Shown: positions 49,700-59,026, counted from the stretch's first letter. The stretch: DNA of 64,000 nucleotides from Cyanobacteria bacterium SZAS-4 (GCA_018266255.1 JAFEAT010000020.1:248001-312000), one strand, 5' to 3'. The notes: generated by a model from the sequence alone, not told the origin. A program made the numbers and translations.

Positions 49700-50818
49700 C
49701 TACTTGTCGTCTGCAACCGTATTTGGTGCCGAGTATCTCACAACAACTCCACCGAGGTCGTTGATGTTTTGCTCGAAATTCGTTACGTTTACCTGGTTCT
49801 CAGCTCCGTGGTCGTACATCCAGTCCACGAGCGATTCAAGCACTTCCGTGCGCAAAAATTGCGTCTCTAACTGCAAGTGACCGAATTGTCCTTTCCAGGA
49901 AAGCGTTTGATCGATCGATGGCATGTTGGCCATTAGATCGGTTACATGTTTGGGTGAAACGCATGAGTCACGACTTCCTTGAATAATTAACACAGGCAGC
50001 TTATCGGAAGTCTTTTTGCCCCATTTAGCTGTGTGGTCGACAAACGAGTCAGTCGAGATAAGCGCGCCCAAAGTAAGTTTTTTAGTGATCATCGGATCGT
50101 CTAGCATTTCGGCCGTGACTTGTTTTCTACCTGATACGAGATTGCGGATGAATGGGTGCAAGTCCATTACATGATGAGGAGAAATGGCGGCCTTGATTCC
50201 GCGCTCGATGTTTCCGGCGCCGGTCATCATGTCTGCATTGACCTTCACAGCGGGCGCGGAGAGGACGATTCCATAAACAAGATCGGGATGTTCACCGGCC
50301 ATGCGTACACAGAATGTGCAGCCTAGACTCTCACCTAGAAGGACTAATTTCGAATCTGGATATTTCGCTTTAACGAGCTTTGTCAGCTCTTCTAGCTCCT
50401 CGTAACTTTTCTCGAGGTGAACTTTCGATTTATCGTTTTTAAGTGTGCTCCACTTGCTTTCGGTGTTACACCGGCCAAATCCGCGCATATCAAAGGAGAC
50501 AAAACCAATCTTGTTGATTGCCAGGGCACGGGCCAGGACGCGGAAACGACGACCGTGGAGCGTCAAACCATGAACGCCCACGATAACAGCCTTGGGCGGA
50601 CCATCAACTGGCATCCACTCATAGGTGGGAATGCCGATCTTTTGACTGAGTTCGCCATCTTCGGTGTAAGTATATTTCGATGCTAGTTCCGGCTTGACGA
50701 CATCCGGATACTTGTCGGCTGGCATCGTGCTTTCTATGGCGAAAGCTTTGTCTGCGCCGCCAGCGATGCAGGCTAGGGCGAGCAGCAATCCAGTCAACTT
50801 AGATACAGGTGTTCTCAT
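49700..50818 (-). CDS. Exported alpha/beta hydrolase, monoacylglycerol-lipase-like
   Basis: A signal peptide (KLTGLLLALACIAGGADKAFA) precedes a Hydrolase_4-type fold: VIVGVHGLTLHGRRF, DMRGFGRCN, nucleophile Ser in LLGESLGC, an acid in IIQGSRDSCVSP, and His in GQFGHLQLE. Members of this branch hydrolyse monoacylglycerols, lysophospholipids or similar esters. The C-terminal 30 residues are an added tail. An inverted repeat TTACTG-TTAG-CAGTAA at 50861-50876 lies upstream and could be an operator. Substrate unknown. Confidence 0.88.
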   Translation of the reverse strand: MRTPVSKLTGLLLALACIAGGADKAFAIESTMPADKYPDVVKPELASKYTYTEDGELSQKIGIPTYEWMPVDGPPKAVIVGVHGLTLHGRRFRVLARALAINKIGFVSFDMRGFGRCNTESKWSTLKNDKSKVHLEKSYEELEELTKLVKAKYPDSKLVLLGESLGCTFCVRMAGEHPDLVYGIVLSAPAVKVNADMMTGAGNIERGIKAAISPHHVMDLHPFIRNLVSGRKQVTAEMLDDPMITKKLTLGALISTDSFVDHTAKWGKKTSDKLPVLIIQGSRDSCVSPKHVTDLMANMPSIDQTLSWKGQFGHLQLETQFLRTEVLESLVDWMYDHGAENQVNVTNFEQNINDLGGVVVRYSAPNTVADDK

Positions 50819-50997
50819 TGATACTCGTTCTCGAAAATGGGATATTCAGTGATTTTACACTTACTGTTAGCAGTAAATTGCGCTGTTTTGATTAGTACTC
50901 TGTCATCGTAACGTATACCAGCAACGGTCTGCTCACCTCTCAGTCGAAACATTGGCTAGCTTTCGAGGCGAAAAGGAGTCGGCAAGATAGTATGATA

Positions 50998-51015
50998 GTT
51001 CTATTGTTTTAGAAC
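50998..51015. promoter_or_regulatory. Inverted repeat upstream of arsR-type gene
   Basis: GTTCTA-TTGTTT-TAGAAC lies 26 bases before the regulator's start, immediately after a possible -10 box TATGAT (50991-50996). This is where an autoregulatory ArsR operator would be expected. Part of it, GTTCTATTGTT, recurs at 52467-52477 upstream of the luciferase-like gene. Confidence 0.55.
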
Positions 51016-51040
51016 AAACAGGAGTGAGCCCAAACCCAGT

Positions 51041-51388
51041 ATGAAGACAGTCTTTCACCCCTCAATCAAAGAAGTTCGACTGGAAAATATACTCTATGCC
51101 TTGAGCGATCCCATTCGCCTATCAGTCGTGCAGCAACTGGAAGAACGAGGAGAAATGACCTGCGGCGAATTTAATTGCGCCGAGCAAAAAGGAAAATCAA
51201 CAATGACGCATCACTTCAAAGTGCTGAGGGATGCAGGTTTGATTCACACGCAAGTAGAAGGTCGAGAGCATTTAACAACATTGAGACGCAAGGAACTCGA
51301 CTCCCGATTTCCAGGTTTGTTAGACAGTATTTTGAGTGCCGCCGAAAGCGTAAAGATCCACGCTAAGCCGCGTCGCTCGTCAGGCTAA
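51041..51388 (+). CDS. ArsR-family transcriptional regulator
   Basis: A 115-residue winged-helix repressor: ILYALSDPIRLSVVQQLEERGEMTCGEFN, the recognition helix region KSTMTHHFKVLRDAGLIHTQ, and the wing VEGREHLTTLRRKEL. It has a cysteine in TCGEFNCAE but no obvious metal-site pattern such as ELCVCDL, so it may respond to a non-metal signal, like YczG- or YodB-type regulators of oxidoreductases. GGAG is far (about 14 bases) upstream. Its stop overlaps that of the luciferase-like gene by nine bases. Confidence 0.92.
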   Translation: MKTVFHPSIKEVRLENILYALSDPIRLSVVQQLEERGEMTCGEFNCAEQKGKSTMTHHFKVLRDAGLIHTQVEGREHLTTLRRKELDSRFPGLLDSILSAAESVKIHAKPRRSSG

Positions 51389-52423
51389 GGCCTCAGATGT
51401 GACGCGTGCGCCAGATGTTTTAGAGCGTTGCCAAACATCTGCAAGAATCTCATACGAATTCAAACGATCTTTGAAGTCAAAGAAGTCTGATACCACAATC
51501 AGTTCGTCAGCATCTGTTCGCTGAAGCAGCGCATCGAGCCCACGCTCTATGGTGTCAGGACCACCAATCACAGCGATTTCCATGCGACTGAGAACAGCAG
51601 CTTTCTCGTAAGCGTTCCAAAGTGAGTCCATATTGTCGACTGGTGGTTTGGATTGAACTGGCTGGCGTCGAACCAAACCAAGAAATTTTTGGAACGTAGT
51701 GGTGGCAAGTTTATTAGCCAGGGCGTCTGTTTCAGCGGCAATTAGAGGAACACCCACCATTACATACGGCTTCTGCAACTCTGCCGAAGGTTGAAATTTG
51801 CTACGATAAATCTTGATCGCTTGATCGAGTTCGTCGGGAGCGAAGTGGCTCGCGAAAGCGAAGGGCAGTCCGAGATCCGCAGCAAGCCTGGCACTGAATG
51901 TGCTTGACCCAAGTAACCAGATCGGTATGTTCAATCCAGTTCCTGGATATGCTCGCACACGAGTGTCGCTGTCCGACTCACCAAGATATCGCTGCAACTC
52001 TGCTAATAACTCAGGAAAGTCGTGACCATCAGCCGTGAGCCCACGTCTAAGCGCGTAGGCCGTCATCGAATCGGTTCCAGGAGCGCGTCCCAATCCTAAA
52101 TCAATTCGTCCTGGATACAACGATTCCAACGTTCCAAATTGTTCTGCAATGACTAATGGCGCGTGATTGGGAAGCATTATGCCACCCGACCCAACTCTAA
52201 TTTTAGAGGTTCCAGCAGCGACGAAACCGATCAGTACAGAAGTTGCTGAGCTAGCAATCCCCGCAAGATTATGATGTTCAGCCAGCCAGTAACGCTTGTA
52301 GCCCAGGCGCTCAGCATTTTGTGCAAGTTCTAGCGTGTTTATAAATGCGTCGGATGCTGTCTTGCCCGTGGCGACAGGAGCGAGATCGAGTACCGAAAGA
52401 GAAATTTCTGACAGTTTTGACAT
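51380..52423 (-). CDS. Luciferase-like flavin-dependent oxidoreductase
   Basis: The 347-residue product belongs to the LLM (bacterial luciferase-like) group, MsnO8/YhbW-type: LSVLDLAPV at the start, GYKRYWLAEHHNLAGIASSATSVLIGFVAAGT, IRVGSGGIMLPNHAPLVIAEQFGTLESLYPGRIDLGLGRAPGTD. Such enzymes use reduced FMN to oxidise organic substrates. I start at ATG 52423 with AAGGG upstream, not at 52480. It converges on the ArsR regulator gene, and both have the sequence GTTCTATTGTT upstream, suggesting shared control. Substrate unknown. Confidence 0.93.
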   Translation of the reverse strand: MSKLSEISLSVLDLAPVATGKTASDAFINTLELAQNAERLGYKRYWLAEHHNLAGIASSATSVLIGFVAAGTSKIRVGSGGIMLPNHAPLVIAEQFGTLESLYPGRIDLGLGRAPGTDSMTAYALRRGLTADGHDFPELLAELQRYLGESDSDTRVRAYPGTGLNIPIWLLGSSTFSARLAADLGLPFAFASHFAPDELDQAIKIYRSKFQPSAELQKPYVMVGVPLIAAETDALANKLATTTFQKFLGLVRRQPVQSKPPVDNMDSLWNAYEKAAVLSRMEIAVIGGPDTIERGLDALLQRTDADELIVVSDFFDFKDRLNSYEILADVWQRSKTSGARVTSEALA

Positions 52424-52775
52424 TTTTATTGCCCTTGCATATCGCCAAAAAATCCTTGACGAGCTTGTTCTATTGTTCAATTACTATCGTACTAAATTTT
52501 GTCCCCGGATGGTGTTTAATACAGTTGTTGTCAAGTGTATTTTACTTCTCAAAAATGACACACAAAAGGCGTGATTTTTGCCGATATCGGCAAAAAAGAT
52601 AGACCTGGTGGGGCTTCGCGGAACAATTACTTGAGCACTAATCTGTCTAACTATCGAGCATCGTTGCCCCTAAATCCATAAAAATTGAAAGGTTAAGTCG
52701 GTGTCTTAGATGCTCTCAAGACGATCCGGGTGACGGCAAATTCTTGTCACTTGGATTCACCAGACCAACTTCTCG
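52424..52775. repeat. Gap with one perfect palindrome copy
   Basis: T5-GCCGATATCGGC-A5 at 52575-52596. GTTCTATTGTT at 52467-52477 matches part of the operator-like repeat at 50998. No gene is seen in the rest. Confidence 0.9.
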
Positions 52776-53570
52776 CTAAGAATACTGAGCGATCAATTCC
52801 TGCATGTCCAGATAATGTGCTGTAGTGCCACCATCGACGATTATCGTTTGTCCTGTTATATACGACGACGCGGGCATAGACAAGAAAGCCACTACTGATG
52901 CTACTTCTGCAGGTTGCCCAACGCGCTTGAGCATAGCGCGTTGTTCGATTTCATGACGGATCTTTGGTTTGCTCAGCAGTCCCTCGACTAGAGGAGTTTC
53001 GATGTAACCTGGCGCAACCGCGTTGACACGGATGTTCTGAGTAGACCACTCATGAGCCAGAGATCGAGTTGCTTGATTCATAGCCGCTTTTGTTGCACCA
53101 TATATGACACCGGAACCGACTGATCCAAACGATGCCATCGAGGACATGAAGATTACACTGGCGTTTTGACCTTTGATAAGTAATGGATATGCGGCTTTAG
53201 TTATTTCTAGCGCAGACATCAAATTTGTACTGAGCACTGAGTTTAATTCGTCAGTCGTGTAGTCAACTAATTTTTTACGGATGTTTGTGCCCACGTTATT
53301 GACCAGGATATCCAGCTTTCCTAAATCGCTTGCTTGCTTGAATAGGGTTTCACGCCCAGCTTTGTCCGTCACGTCGGCTGGGACCAGGTGAATTCGTTTC
53401 TGCTCACTCTTCAGGTGCCTGAACGCCTGCTCTAAAGTATCCAGCGTTCGAGCAACCACGATCACTTCTGCGCCCAGATTGAGGAACTCTTCGGCAATTG
53501 CCAATCCGATGCCTTTCGAGGCACCAGTTATCAATGCGACTTTATTTTCGAGGGACCAATTTGATTTCAC
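52776..53570 (-). CDS. Short-chain dehydrogenase/reductase
   Basis: Classical SDR of 264 residues: NAD(P)-binding TGASKGIGLAIAEEF, VNNVGTN, catalytic Ser in VIFMSSMASFG, YGATKAA (Tyr and Lys), PGYIETPL, and the C-terminal ITGQTIIVDGGTT. It resembles tropinone-reductase-like and 3-oxoacyl-ACP-reductase-like enzymes; substrate not evident. GTG 53570 has GGAG six bases upstream. It is divergent from the next gene with a gap of about 100 bases. Confidence 0.95.
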   Translation of the reverse strand: MKSNWSLENKVALITGASKGIGLAIAEEFLNLGAEVIVVARTLDTLEQAFRHLKSEQKRIHLVPADVTDKAGRETLFKQASDLGKLDILVNNVGTNIRKKLVDYTTDELNSVLSTNLMSALEITKAAYPLLIKGQNASVIFMSSMASFGSVGSGVIYGATKAAMNQATRSLAHEWSTQNIRVNAVAPGYIETPLVEGLLSKPKIRHEIEQRAMLKRVGQPAEVASVVAFLSMPASSYITGQTIIVDGGTTAHYLDMQELIAQYS

Positions 53571-53669
53571 TGCTGACTCCGTTTTAATTGTGTGGACATT
53601 CTTAGTGTTTATGTTTTGGCGATTTTGCGGTGCTATGTTGTTGATAGCAACTTATCCTGAGATTGGAAT

Positions 53670-54443
53670 ATGAAAGAAGACTTTCAAAATATCGTGTTCA
53701 ACACGCTCAATGACACCGTAGAAAAGCTGAAAGGAAATGCTACTGCATTTGAGAATAAGTTGAAGGCTTTTTCGGAACAGGTAGATGGCAACTTCACAGT
53801 GCCGCAGGGTCGATTCAACTCCTCAAAGCTTGAGCCTCGACTGCAAGATATAACCGGAACGCTCGCGTCACTGGTCAGTTTGCCGCTCGTTGAGGTTCCG
53901 TACAAGCACTGGAAGATCGTGTTCGCCGGTTGGTGGCTGGCGCCACCTCCCTTGGGACCGATAATCCTTGTCTCGGCAAGCTTTCCCATTAGGCCAGAAC
54001 TGAAGCTCGGGGTCAGAGGCAAGCGTCGTAATGATCTTGCAAAAGTGTTAGCTGCAGCATCCGCGCCGTCTGACCTTGCAATGCGCGAGTTTATAAAACG
54101 TGCGATGCCAGACTTTCAACATAAAGATGCTTTGGCCGCTGAACTCTACGAGCGTGAACTGTGGATGGCTTTACCACAAGCTCGCACAGGCATTATTGAG
54201 ATCGATAACGCGTGCGGCTTATCTTCGAATGATTCTGAACTGGGCAAAAAATTGTTTACTGACTGGAAGGCACGAGAATCGTATATTCGTATCGCTAAGA
54301 GAAGTGATTTCGCCATTAACGGCAACAAGAATTTGATCACATTGTTATTGCACAGCAATCCCGAAATGAATGACCTTAAGGACTCATTGGAATTTTTCAA
54401 AAGCGTATTGGATCGTTCGTACAAGCTCAATATATCGAGCTGA
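53670..54443 (+). CDS. Unrecognised 257-residue protein
   Basis: Residues 1-45 look like an amphipathic helix or coiled coil (LNDTVEKLKGNATAFENKLKAFSEQVDG). The middle has a hydrophobic Pro-rich stretch (KIVFAGWWLAPPPLGPIILVSASFPI, about 82-107) which could be a membrane-associated hairpin. The rest is mixed and charged. No family recognised. The ribosome site is weak. It converges on the large esterase gene. Confidence 0.68.
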   Translation: MKEDFQNIVFNTLNDTVEKLKGNATAFENKLKAFSEQVDGNFTVPQGRFNSSKLEPRLQDITGTLASLVSLPLVEVPYKHWKIVFAGWWLAPPPLGPIILVSASFPIRPELKLGVRGKRRNDLAKVLAAASAPSDLAMREFIKRAMPDFQHKDALAAELYERELWMALPQARTGIIEIDNACGLSSNDSELGKKLFTDWKARESYIRIAKRSDFAINGNKNLITLLLHSNPEMNDLKDSLEFFKSVLDRSYKLNISS

Positions 54444-54500
54444 CATTTTGTTGGTTTTGAGGACTGCGAGTGTGAGCACACAGATACTTTACTTAAATTC

Positions 54501-57323
54501 TCAAAGCGAATCAACTTCATGAATGATTGCCGGGGCAAGCGCGAACCCTAATCGACCGGCCAAAAAGGTGGCACCGCCTGTGATAGCAACATCCTTTAAC
54601 ACATTGCCCATGGATCCAAGCGATGGATTGGTTACAGCCTTTGTGACGTCTGTGCCTTCGTCGATTACTCCTCTGACAAGCGGATTACTTCCTAAAGCGT
54701 CATCCATGATTTGATCTTGGTTAACAACTTTCGGAGTTCCTTGCTCATCGAGTTCGACATCAACCGAAATATTGTCTGGTTGCATCAATATGAAACGGGC
54801 GAACGCCGGCAGCGGATGACTCACCTTGACGCTGTAGATGTGGTTTCCGTCGGCTCCTGTGGTTTCAGTGACCTGTTTGATATCTGAGATTACGTCGTGT
54901 CCTAGGATGCTGCTTTTAATTTGCATGCCTTTTAAATTGTCTAGCCTGAATAGCCCATCACGATTTCGTAAATCGAAGGATGTTGTGCCGATCTGCAGGT
55001 CTTTTAAATTGAGCATTCCGTGTGTGCCGGGCACTTCGAAATTCAATGGAATAGAAGCTGTGTTGGAGCGCTTCATTTCGATATGCTCGCCATTCTTCGA
55101 CAAACTGTCAGTCGATTTGATAAATGCGCTGATCGGGTCGTTAAAATTCTGATGCAATGTAGAATTGATTTTGTTGTACAGGTCCGCGGGGCTCACGGTA
55201 CCGTCTGAGAAGGCTGGCACAGCTGCAAGGGCTCGGTCTACATCGGCTTCTAAACCAGTCACACCACGCTTCTTAACGTCTGCAACCAGACGCTGCACCG
55301 GGTCGACCGGTGTGTGCACGTGGCGAGGTGGATCATTTTGTGGCGGAACATTATCGCTAGTTGGCGCTATTTTAGGATGATCCTCAAAAAATTGCACCAC
55401 GGTGTCCATTGTATGTTGCACGTCGCTGGGAGTATGTTCACCGCCAGCAACCACGATTTGCTCTACCTCAGCACCGTTTTTTTGATTGACGAAATGTTGA
55501 CGTGTTTCAGTGCCAACCGTTTCAGTCGTTGGTGATCCGTTGATACCATTTTTTATATTCCAGTAGGTGGGAATGTATGAGTTTGGTTTGAAAGTCGGAA
55601 TGCCCAGAAGAGTTAAACTGTCTGGAACACCTTCGATACCATTGATAGGAATTACTGAGTCGTTGGTTCCGTGAATGTTGAGAACGGAAAGCGGTTGAGT
55701 CGGAGATTCTTCTTTGCCACTCATTGCTCCGCTAACAACAGCAACGGCAGCCAGTTTGTCTGATAGTGGGCCGGCTGCGTGCATGGTCATCATGCCACCA
55801 TTTGAAATGCCTGCCATGTAAATTCGTTTGTCGTCAACGTTAAGCTGACTTTGTGTAGTATCGATCACCGAGCGCAAAAACTTGGTGTCATCCACATGCT
55901 TACCGGGTGGAATGATACCATCATCGGTATCCCAGGTTTTCCAATCTTTCTGACTGAACCATTGTGTTGAATCAGGATAGGCCACGATGAAGCCTTCTTT
56001 ATCGGCTATATCGTTCAACTTCGTGCGTTTTTCGAAATCAGCGCTGTTACCGCCCATTCCGTGCAATGCGAGTATCATTGGCATCGGTTTGGTGGGAGCG
56101 TAGTTAGGAGGAACGTGCAACAGATAATGTCGGTCGGCACCATCTACCTTGATCGTCTTGTCATACTCGCCACCAGTTTTGATCGGTCCGATGTTACCGG
56201 ACTTGGTTGGTTGCTCCCCTTTTGACCGCTCCCTGGTTTCTGTCGCGCCACGGTCCGCATTTTGATCCGATGTGGTTTGACCAGAATGAATGATCTGTCC
56301 CGGTGTTGGAATTTCTTCCGTCTGCGTTATTTGTCCCGGTGTTAGAATCTGCCCGGGTGTCGTGATTTGTTCGCCTCTGTTCTTTTTGTCTTTGTCAGCC
56401 GCCAACTTGCGCTGATTCTCCTCAATTACCTGTTCCAAGCCCGTAAGTACTGGGCTGACAGTATCGCTCATCCACTTTGGATACTTCTCCGCGAACCGAG
56501 CTACTTCGGCCGCATCACTAAGTTCGTCGTGTAAAACCAATCCAGGCAGACTACCGCCGGTGGTATCAGCTGCGGACTGGATTACAGTGCTTGCAAGCGG
56601 AGCGATAAAGTCTCCATTTTTAGTCAGTTTGATGGTGACAGGAATTTGCTCTCCAATATCGAGCACATTTCGCGCCGCAAGCGGGATGGGATTTTCGACC
56701 ATGCCAGCAACGACTGTATTTCCTGCTTGATCGTGGCTGAGTTTCGCTTCCTGAATTCCCACCGAGCGCTCATTTCCAAATGCAGAGAAAGTTAGATCAA
56801 GCCCACTTATATTCGAAACTTGTTTGGGATCGCTTTTCAAATTAACGTCAAATTTGATCGAGTCCAAATCAACCGACTTGATCGACACCAACCCTTTAAC
56901 GATGTCTTGATTCAACGGAATGTGTGTGACTGAATCTCGCTGCAATTCGATGTGGTCATTATGTTTGATGACCTTGGTGACTCCACCTAAAATCGTAGCA
57001 AGCTGCGGGTCTTTAGCCATTCCGGCTTGAGACAAAACGAACGACAATTGAGATTGATTTAGCTCGAAATCACCAGGCAGAGACTGGAGCAATTTAACAA
57101 TCTGATCGACCTTATTTGTCTGCGATTGATGTTCGTCAGCACCCGCGTCAGAACTCGAATAGCCACCGTCTTTTGGAGCGAAAGCTTGTTGACTGAGTTT
57201 TTGCGAAAAAGAATCTTCGCGCTTCAATGAGATGCTCACCGGTCTGTCGGAGGTCGCACTATTTGAAGAGAACAAATTCGATTCTGTCGTCACAGGCAAT
57301 CCTTGTGGACCAGCGGATTTCAC
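54501..57323 (-). CDS. Large protein with esterase domain between two repeated domains
   Basis: The 940 residues divide into an N-terminal domain (about 70-290), a linker with TPGQI repeats (about 320-380), a LpqC/feruloyl-esterase/PHB-depolymerase-like domain (about 385-650), and a C-terminal domain (about 665-900) similar to the first. Esterase marks are ILALHGMGGNSADFE, nucleophile Ser507 in AGISNGGMM, acid in NIHGTNDSVIPINGIEG, and His in VAGGEHTPSDVQH. The flanking domains share order and wording (IPLAARNVLDIGEQIPVTIKL against LPAFARFILMQPDNISVDVEL). No signal peptide is evident, though export by another route is possible. GTG 57323 lacks a good ribosome site. Confidence 0.83.
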   Translation of the reverse strand: MKSAGPQGLPVTTESNLFSSNSATSDRPVSISLKREDSFSQKLSQQAFAPKDGGYSSSDAGADEHQSQTNKVDQIVKLLQSLPGDFELNQSQLSFVLSQAGMAKDPQLATILGGVTKVIKHNDHIELQRDSVTHIPLNQDIVKGLVSIKSVDLDSIKFDVNLKSDPKQVSNISGLDLTFSAFGNERSVGIQEAKLSHDQAGNTVVAGMVENPIPLAARNVLDIGEQIPVTIKLTKNGDFIAPLASTVIQSAADTTGGSLPGLVLHDELSDAAEVARFAEKYPKWMSDTVSPVLTGLEQVIEENQRKLAADKDKKNRGEQITTPGQILTPGQITQTEEIPTPGQIIHSGQTTSDQNADRGATETRERSKGEQPTKSGNIGPIKTGGEYDKTIKVDGADRHYLLHVPPNYAPTKPMPMILALHGMGGNSADFEKRTKLNDIADKEGFIVAYPDSTQWFSQKDWKTWDTDDGIIPPGKHVDDTKFLRSVIDTTQSQLNVDDKRIYMAGISNGGMMTMHAAGPLSDKLAAVAVVSGAMSGKEESPTQPLSVLNIHGTNDSVIPINGIEGVPDSLTLLGIPTFKPNSYIPTYWNIKNGINGSPTTETVGTETRQHFVNQKNGAEVEQIVVAGGEHTPSDVQHTMDTVVQFFEDHPKIAPTSDNVPPQNDPPRHVHTPVDPVQRLVADVKKRGVTGLEADVDRALAAVPAFSDGTVSPADLYNKINSTLHQNFNDPISAFIKSTDSLSKNGEHIEMKRSNTASIPLNFEVPGTHGMLNLKDLQIGTTSFDLRNRDGLFRLDNLKGMQIKSSILGHDVISDIKQVTETTGADGNHIYSVKVSHPLPAFARFILMQPDNISVDVELDEQGTPKVVNQDQIMDDALGSNPLVRGVIDEGTDVTKAVTNPSLGSMGNVLKDVAITGGATFLAGRLGFALAPAIIHEVDSL

Positions 57324-57459
57324 GACCAGTCGTCGTGTCAGTAAATTATGAGAGGGCGTACAAAGACACTATGAGCTAACTCCCCGAAATTGTCAGTAGG
57401 GGAATTACGAAGGCGCCACGAAATTCCCAAGAATCAGCGCTGGTGGAGCGGGCAGCTTG

Positions 57460-57804
57460 TTACTGCTCTTCTACAAAAGATTTCAGTCTCGCCAGAGTTT
57501 GATCCCACTGATCGGAGACTGAACGGAGATAGTTCTGCAATTCATCCAGCGGCTGCACATCAAATTGAAATATGCTTTCGCGTCCGGAGCGACTGCTCTG
57601 CACTATTCCGGCGTTTTCCAAAACATGCAAATGCTTGGTTATCGCTTGCCGACTTAATTTGTGATCGTCAGCAAGTTGCGTAATTGAGCGCGGCTGCCCA
57701 TCAGACAATTTGGAAACAAGCGACAATCGCGTTTGATCACCTAACGCGGCAAACACATGCGCATGTCGCTTATTAGCTTGTTGCTTGTGTCGTTTGCTCG
57801 ACAT
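57460..57804 (-). CDS. ArsR-family regulator paired with SRPBCC protein
   Basis: The 114-residue winged helix shows HVFAALGDQTRLSLVSKLSDGQPRSITQLADDHKLSRQAITKHLHVLENAGIV and the wing SSRSGRESIFQFDVQPL. This is the SdpR-like type often encoded with AHSA1/SRPBCC proteins. It lies downstream of, and overlaps by 32 bases, the SRPBCC gene, an order reversed from the second module at 59.2 kb. Probably autoregulatory through the site at 58278-58293. Confidence 0.93.
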   Translation of the reverse strand: MSSKRHKQQANKRHAHVFAALGDQTRLSLVSKLSDGQPRSITQLADDHKLSRQAITKHLHVLENAGIVQSSRSGRESIFQFDVQPLDELQNYLRSVSDQWDQTLARLKSFVEEQ

Positions 57805-58234
57805 AGTTGCTTATATTTCTCATCTGCTCGGTCCATCCGCGGTCGTTCATACGGAAAGCTTCATCTCTCCGGCTACTAGGGATTTTGTCGAAACCAGATT
57901 CTGTGACCGTCAATCTCGTTCCACCTTCGATTTTTTCAAGACGAAATTCAACGAGCGTTGGCTCTTCGTTTGAATAGTCGACATCGGGATCAGTTGCGAA
58001 TGGATGCCATGTAAAAGAAAACAGCTTCTCGTGATCCATTTGTTTGACGATGCAAGTCCACTTTAGGTGTTCGTATCCAGGATACGTTATGTGCCCGGTA
58101 GTTTCCTTACCTACCGCAAACGGCCCATCCAGCTTTACTTTGAACCATACGCCGAAATGATGATGGTTCGTCAGTGCAATCCACACTAGCGATACGGATT
58201 TTTTGATGTCAACTTGTTTCTCAATTTTATTCAT
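57773..58234 (-). CDS. SRPBCC (AHSA1-like) protein
   Basis: A 153-residue hydrophobic-pocket protein of the START/AHSA1 type: KSVSLVWIALTNHHHFGVWFKVKLDGPFAVG at the start, TWHPFATDPDVDYSNEEPTLVEFRLEKIEGGTRLTVTESGFDKIP, and the C-terminal helix RGWTEQMRNISNYV. Such proteins bind small hydrophobic molecules. ATG 58234 has GAGG six bases upstream. The ArsR gene overlaps its 3' end. Confidence 0.92.
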   Translation of the reverse strand: MNKIEKQVDIKKSVSLVWIALTNHHHFGVWFKVKLDGPFAVGKETTGHITYPGYEHLKWTCIVKQMDHEKLFSFTWHPFATDPDVDYSNEEPTLVEFRLEKIEGGTRLTVTESGFDKIPSSRRDEAFRMNDRGWTEQMRNISNYVEQTTQATS

Positions 58235-58277
58235 GCGCAACCTCTGAGTTGCATATTATTCCACTGAGAAAATTAAA

Positions 58278-58293
58278 GCAACCATCTGGTTGC
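58278..58293. promoter_or_regulatory. Operator-like site GCAACCATCTGGTTGC
   Basis: A perfect seven-base inverted repeat with a two-base centre, 44 bases before the SRPBCC start codon. Its core AACCA-nn-TGGTT recurs at 58964 and 59199 near the other promoters of this region, which points to a common ArsR-type repressor. Confidence 0.65.
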
Positions 58294-58349
58294 ACAATTT
58301 TTGATTGTTTCGCATGGCTTCACATATGGTGCCACTTTCGGTAAAGCAA

Positions 58350-58383
58350 CAGCTCGACAACACCTGAATGTGTGGTCGAGCTG
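58350..58383 (-). terminator. Terminator-like hairpin after the VOC gene
   Basis: CAGCTCGAC pairs with GTCGAGCTG, and after one mismatch ACAC pairs with GTGT around CTGAAT, giving a 13-pair stem. On the minus strand TTGCTTT follows, so the T run is weak. Confidence 0.6.
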
Positions 58384-58407
58384 CAATTGCAAAATCAACA
58401 ATTGATC

Positions 58408-58893
58408 TTACTTGCTTGCGCAAGCAGCCATATTTTTCATCGCTTCTTTGAAGTTTGCTGCAATTTCTTCTGGAGTCAAATCTTCTTTGTGTGTGGCGAT
58501 TGACCACTCCTGTCCAAAAGGATCAGTCACGTGGCAATATCGGTCGCCCCAGAACATATCTCCGACAGGCATTCCTACCTTGCATCCAGCTTTGACTGCT
58601 TTCTCGAATGCACCATCTACGTCAGTAACATAGATTAGCAACGAGCTTGTAGCGAATCCCCGAGTTTCAGCCCCAAACTTACCCATCTCTGGGCATTCTT
58701 CGCTCATGAAAATATGCGAATCGCCTATCTTGATGTTTGCGTGCATGACTTTGCCTTCGATCTCCATAACGGTGACTTCTTCGGCACCAAACGCTTCTTT
58801 ATAGAACTGGATCGCTTTACGAGCATCTTTGACCATCAAGTAAGGCGTAACGGTGTGAATGCCCGGCGGAATAGGATTTTTTGTCTTGGCCAT
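58408..58893 (-). CDS. VOC-superfamily (glyoxalase/PhnB-like) protein
   Basis: The 161 residues follow the PhnB/YdcM-like pattern: HTVTPYLMVKDARKAIQFYKEAFGAEE, MHANIKIGDSHIFMSEE, LLIYVTDVDGAFEKAVKAGCKVGMPVGDMFWGDRYCHVTDPFGQEWSIATH. VOC proteins may be metalloenzymes or binding proteins; the function here is open. AAGGAG precedes ATG 58893. It lies between the two ArsR/SRPBCC modules and has the operator-like site AACCATATGGTT upstream, so it probably belongs to the same regulon. Confidence 0.94.
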   Translation of the reverse strand: MAKTKNPIPPGIHTVTPYLMVKDARKAIQFYKEAFGAEEVTVMEIEGKVMHANIKIGDSHIFMSEECPEMGKFGAETRGFATSSLLIYVTDVDGAFEKAVKAGCKVGMPVGDMFWGDRYCHVTDPFGQEWSIATHKEDLTPEEIAANFKEAMKNMAACASK

Positions 58894-58963
58894 CGTGAAT
58901 GCTCCTTCGCATTTATTGAAATGATATAGGCGGTTTGACGCACCACCTGGAATTTTGATATTA

Positions 58964-58975
58964 AACCATATGGTT
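58964..58975. promoter_or_regulatory. Operator-like palindrome AACCATATGGTT
   Basis: A perfect 12-base palindrome 70 bases before the VOC start codon, with the same core as the sites at 58278 and 59199. Confidence 0.62.
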
Positions 58976-59026
58976 CAATGACATGCTACCCCTCGCTTAT
59001 GAAATCGACCCAAAAATGAAGTGTAT

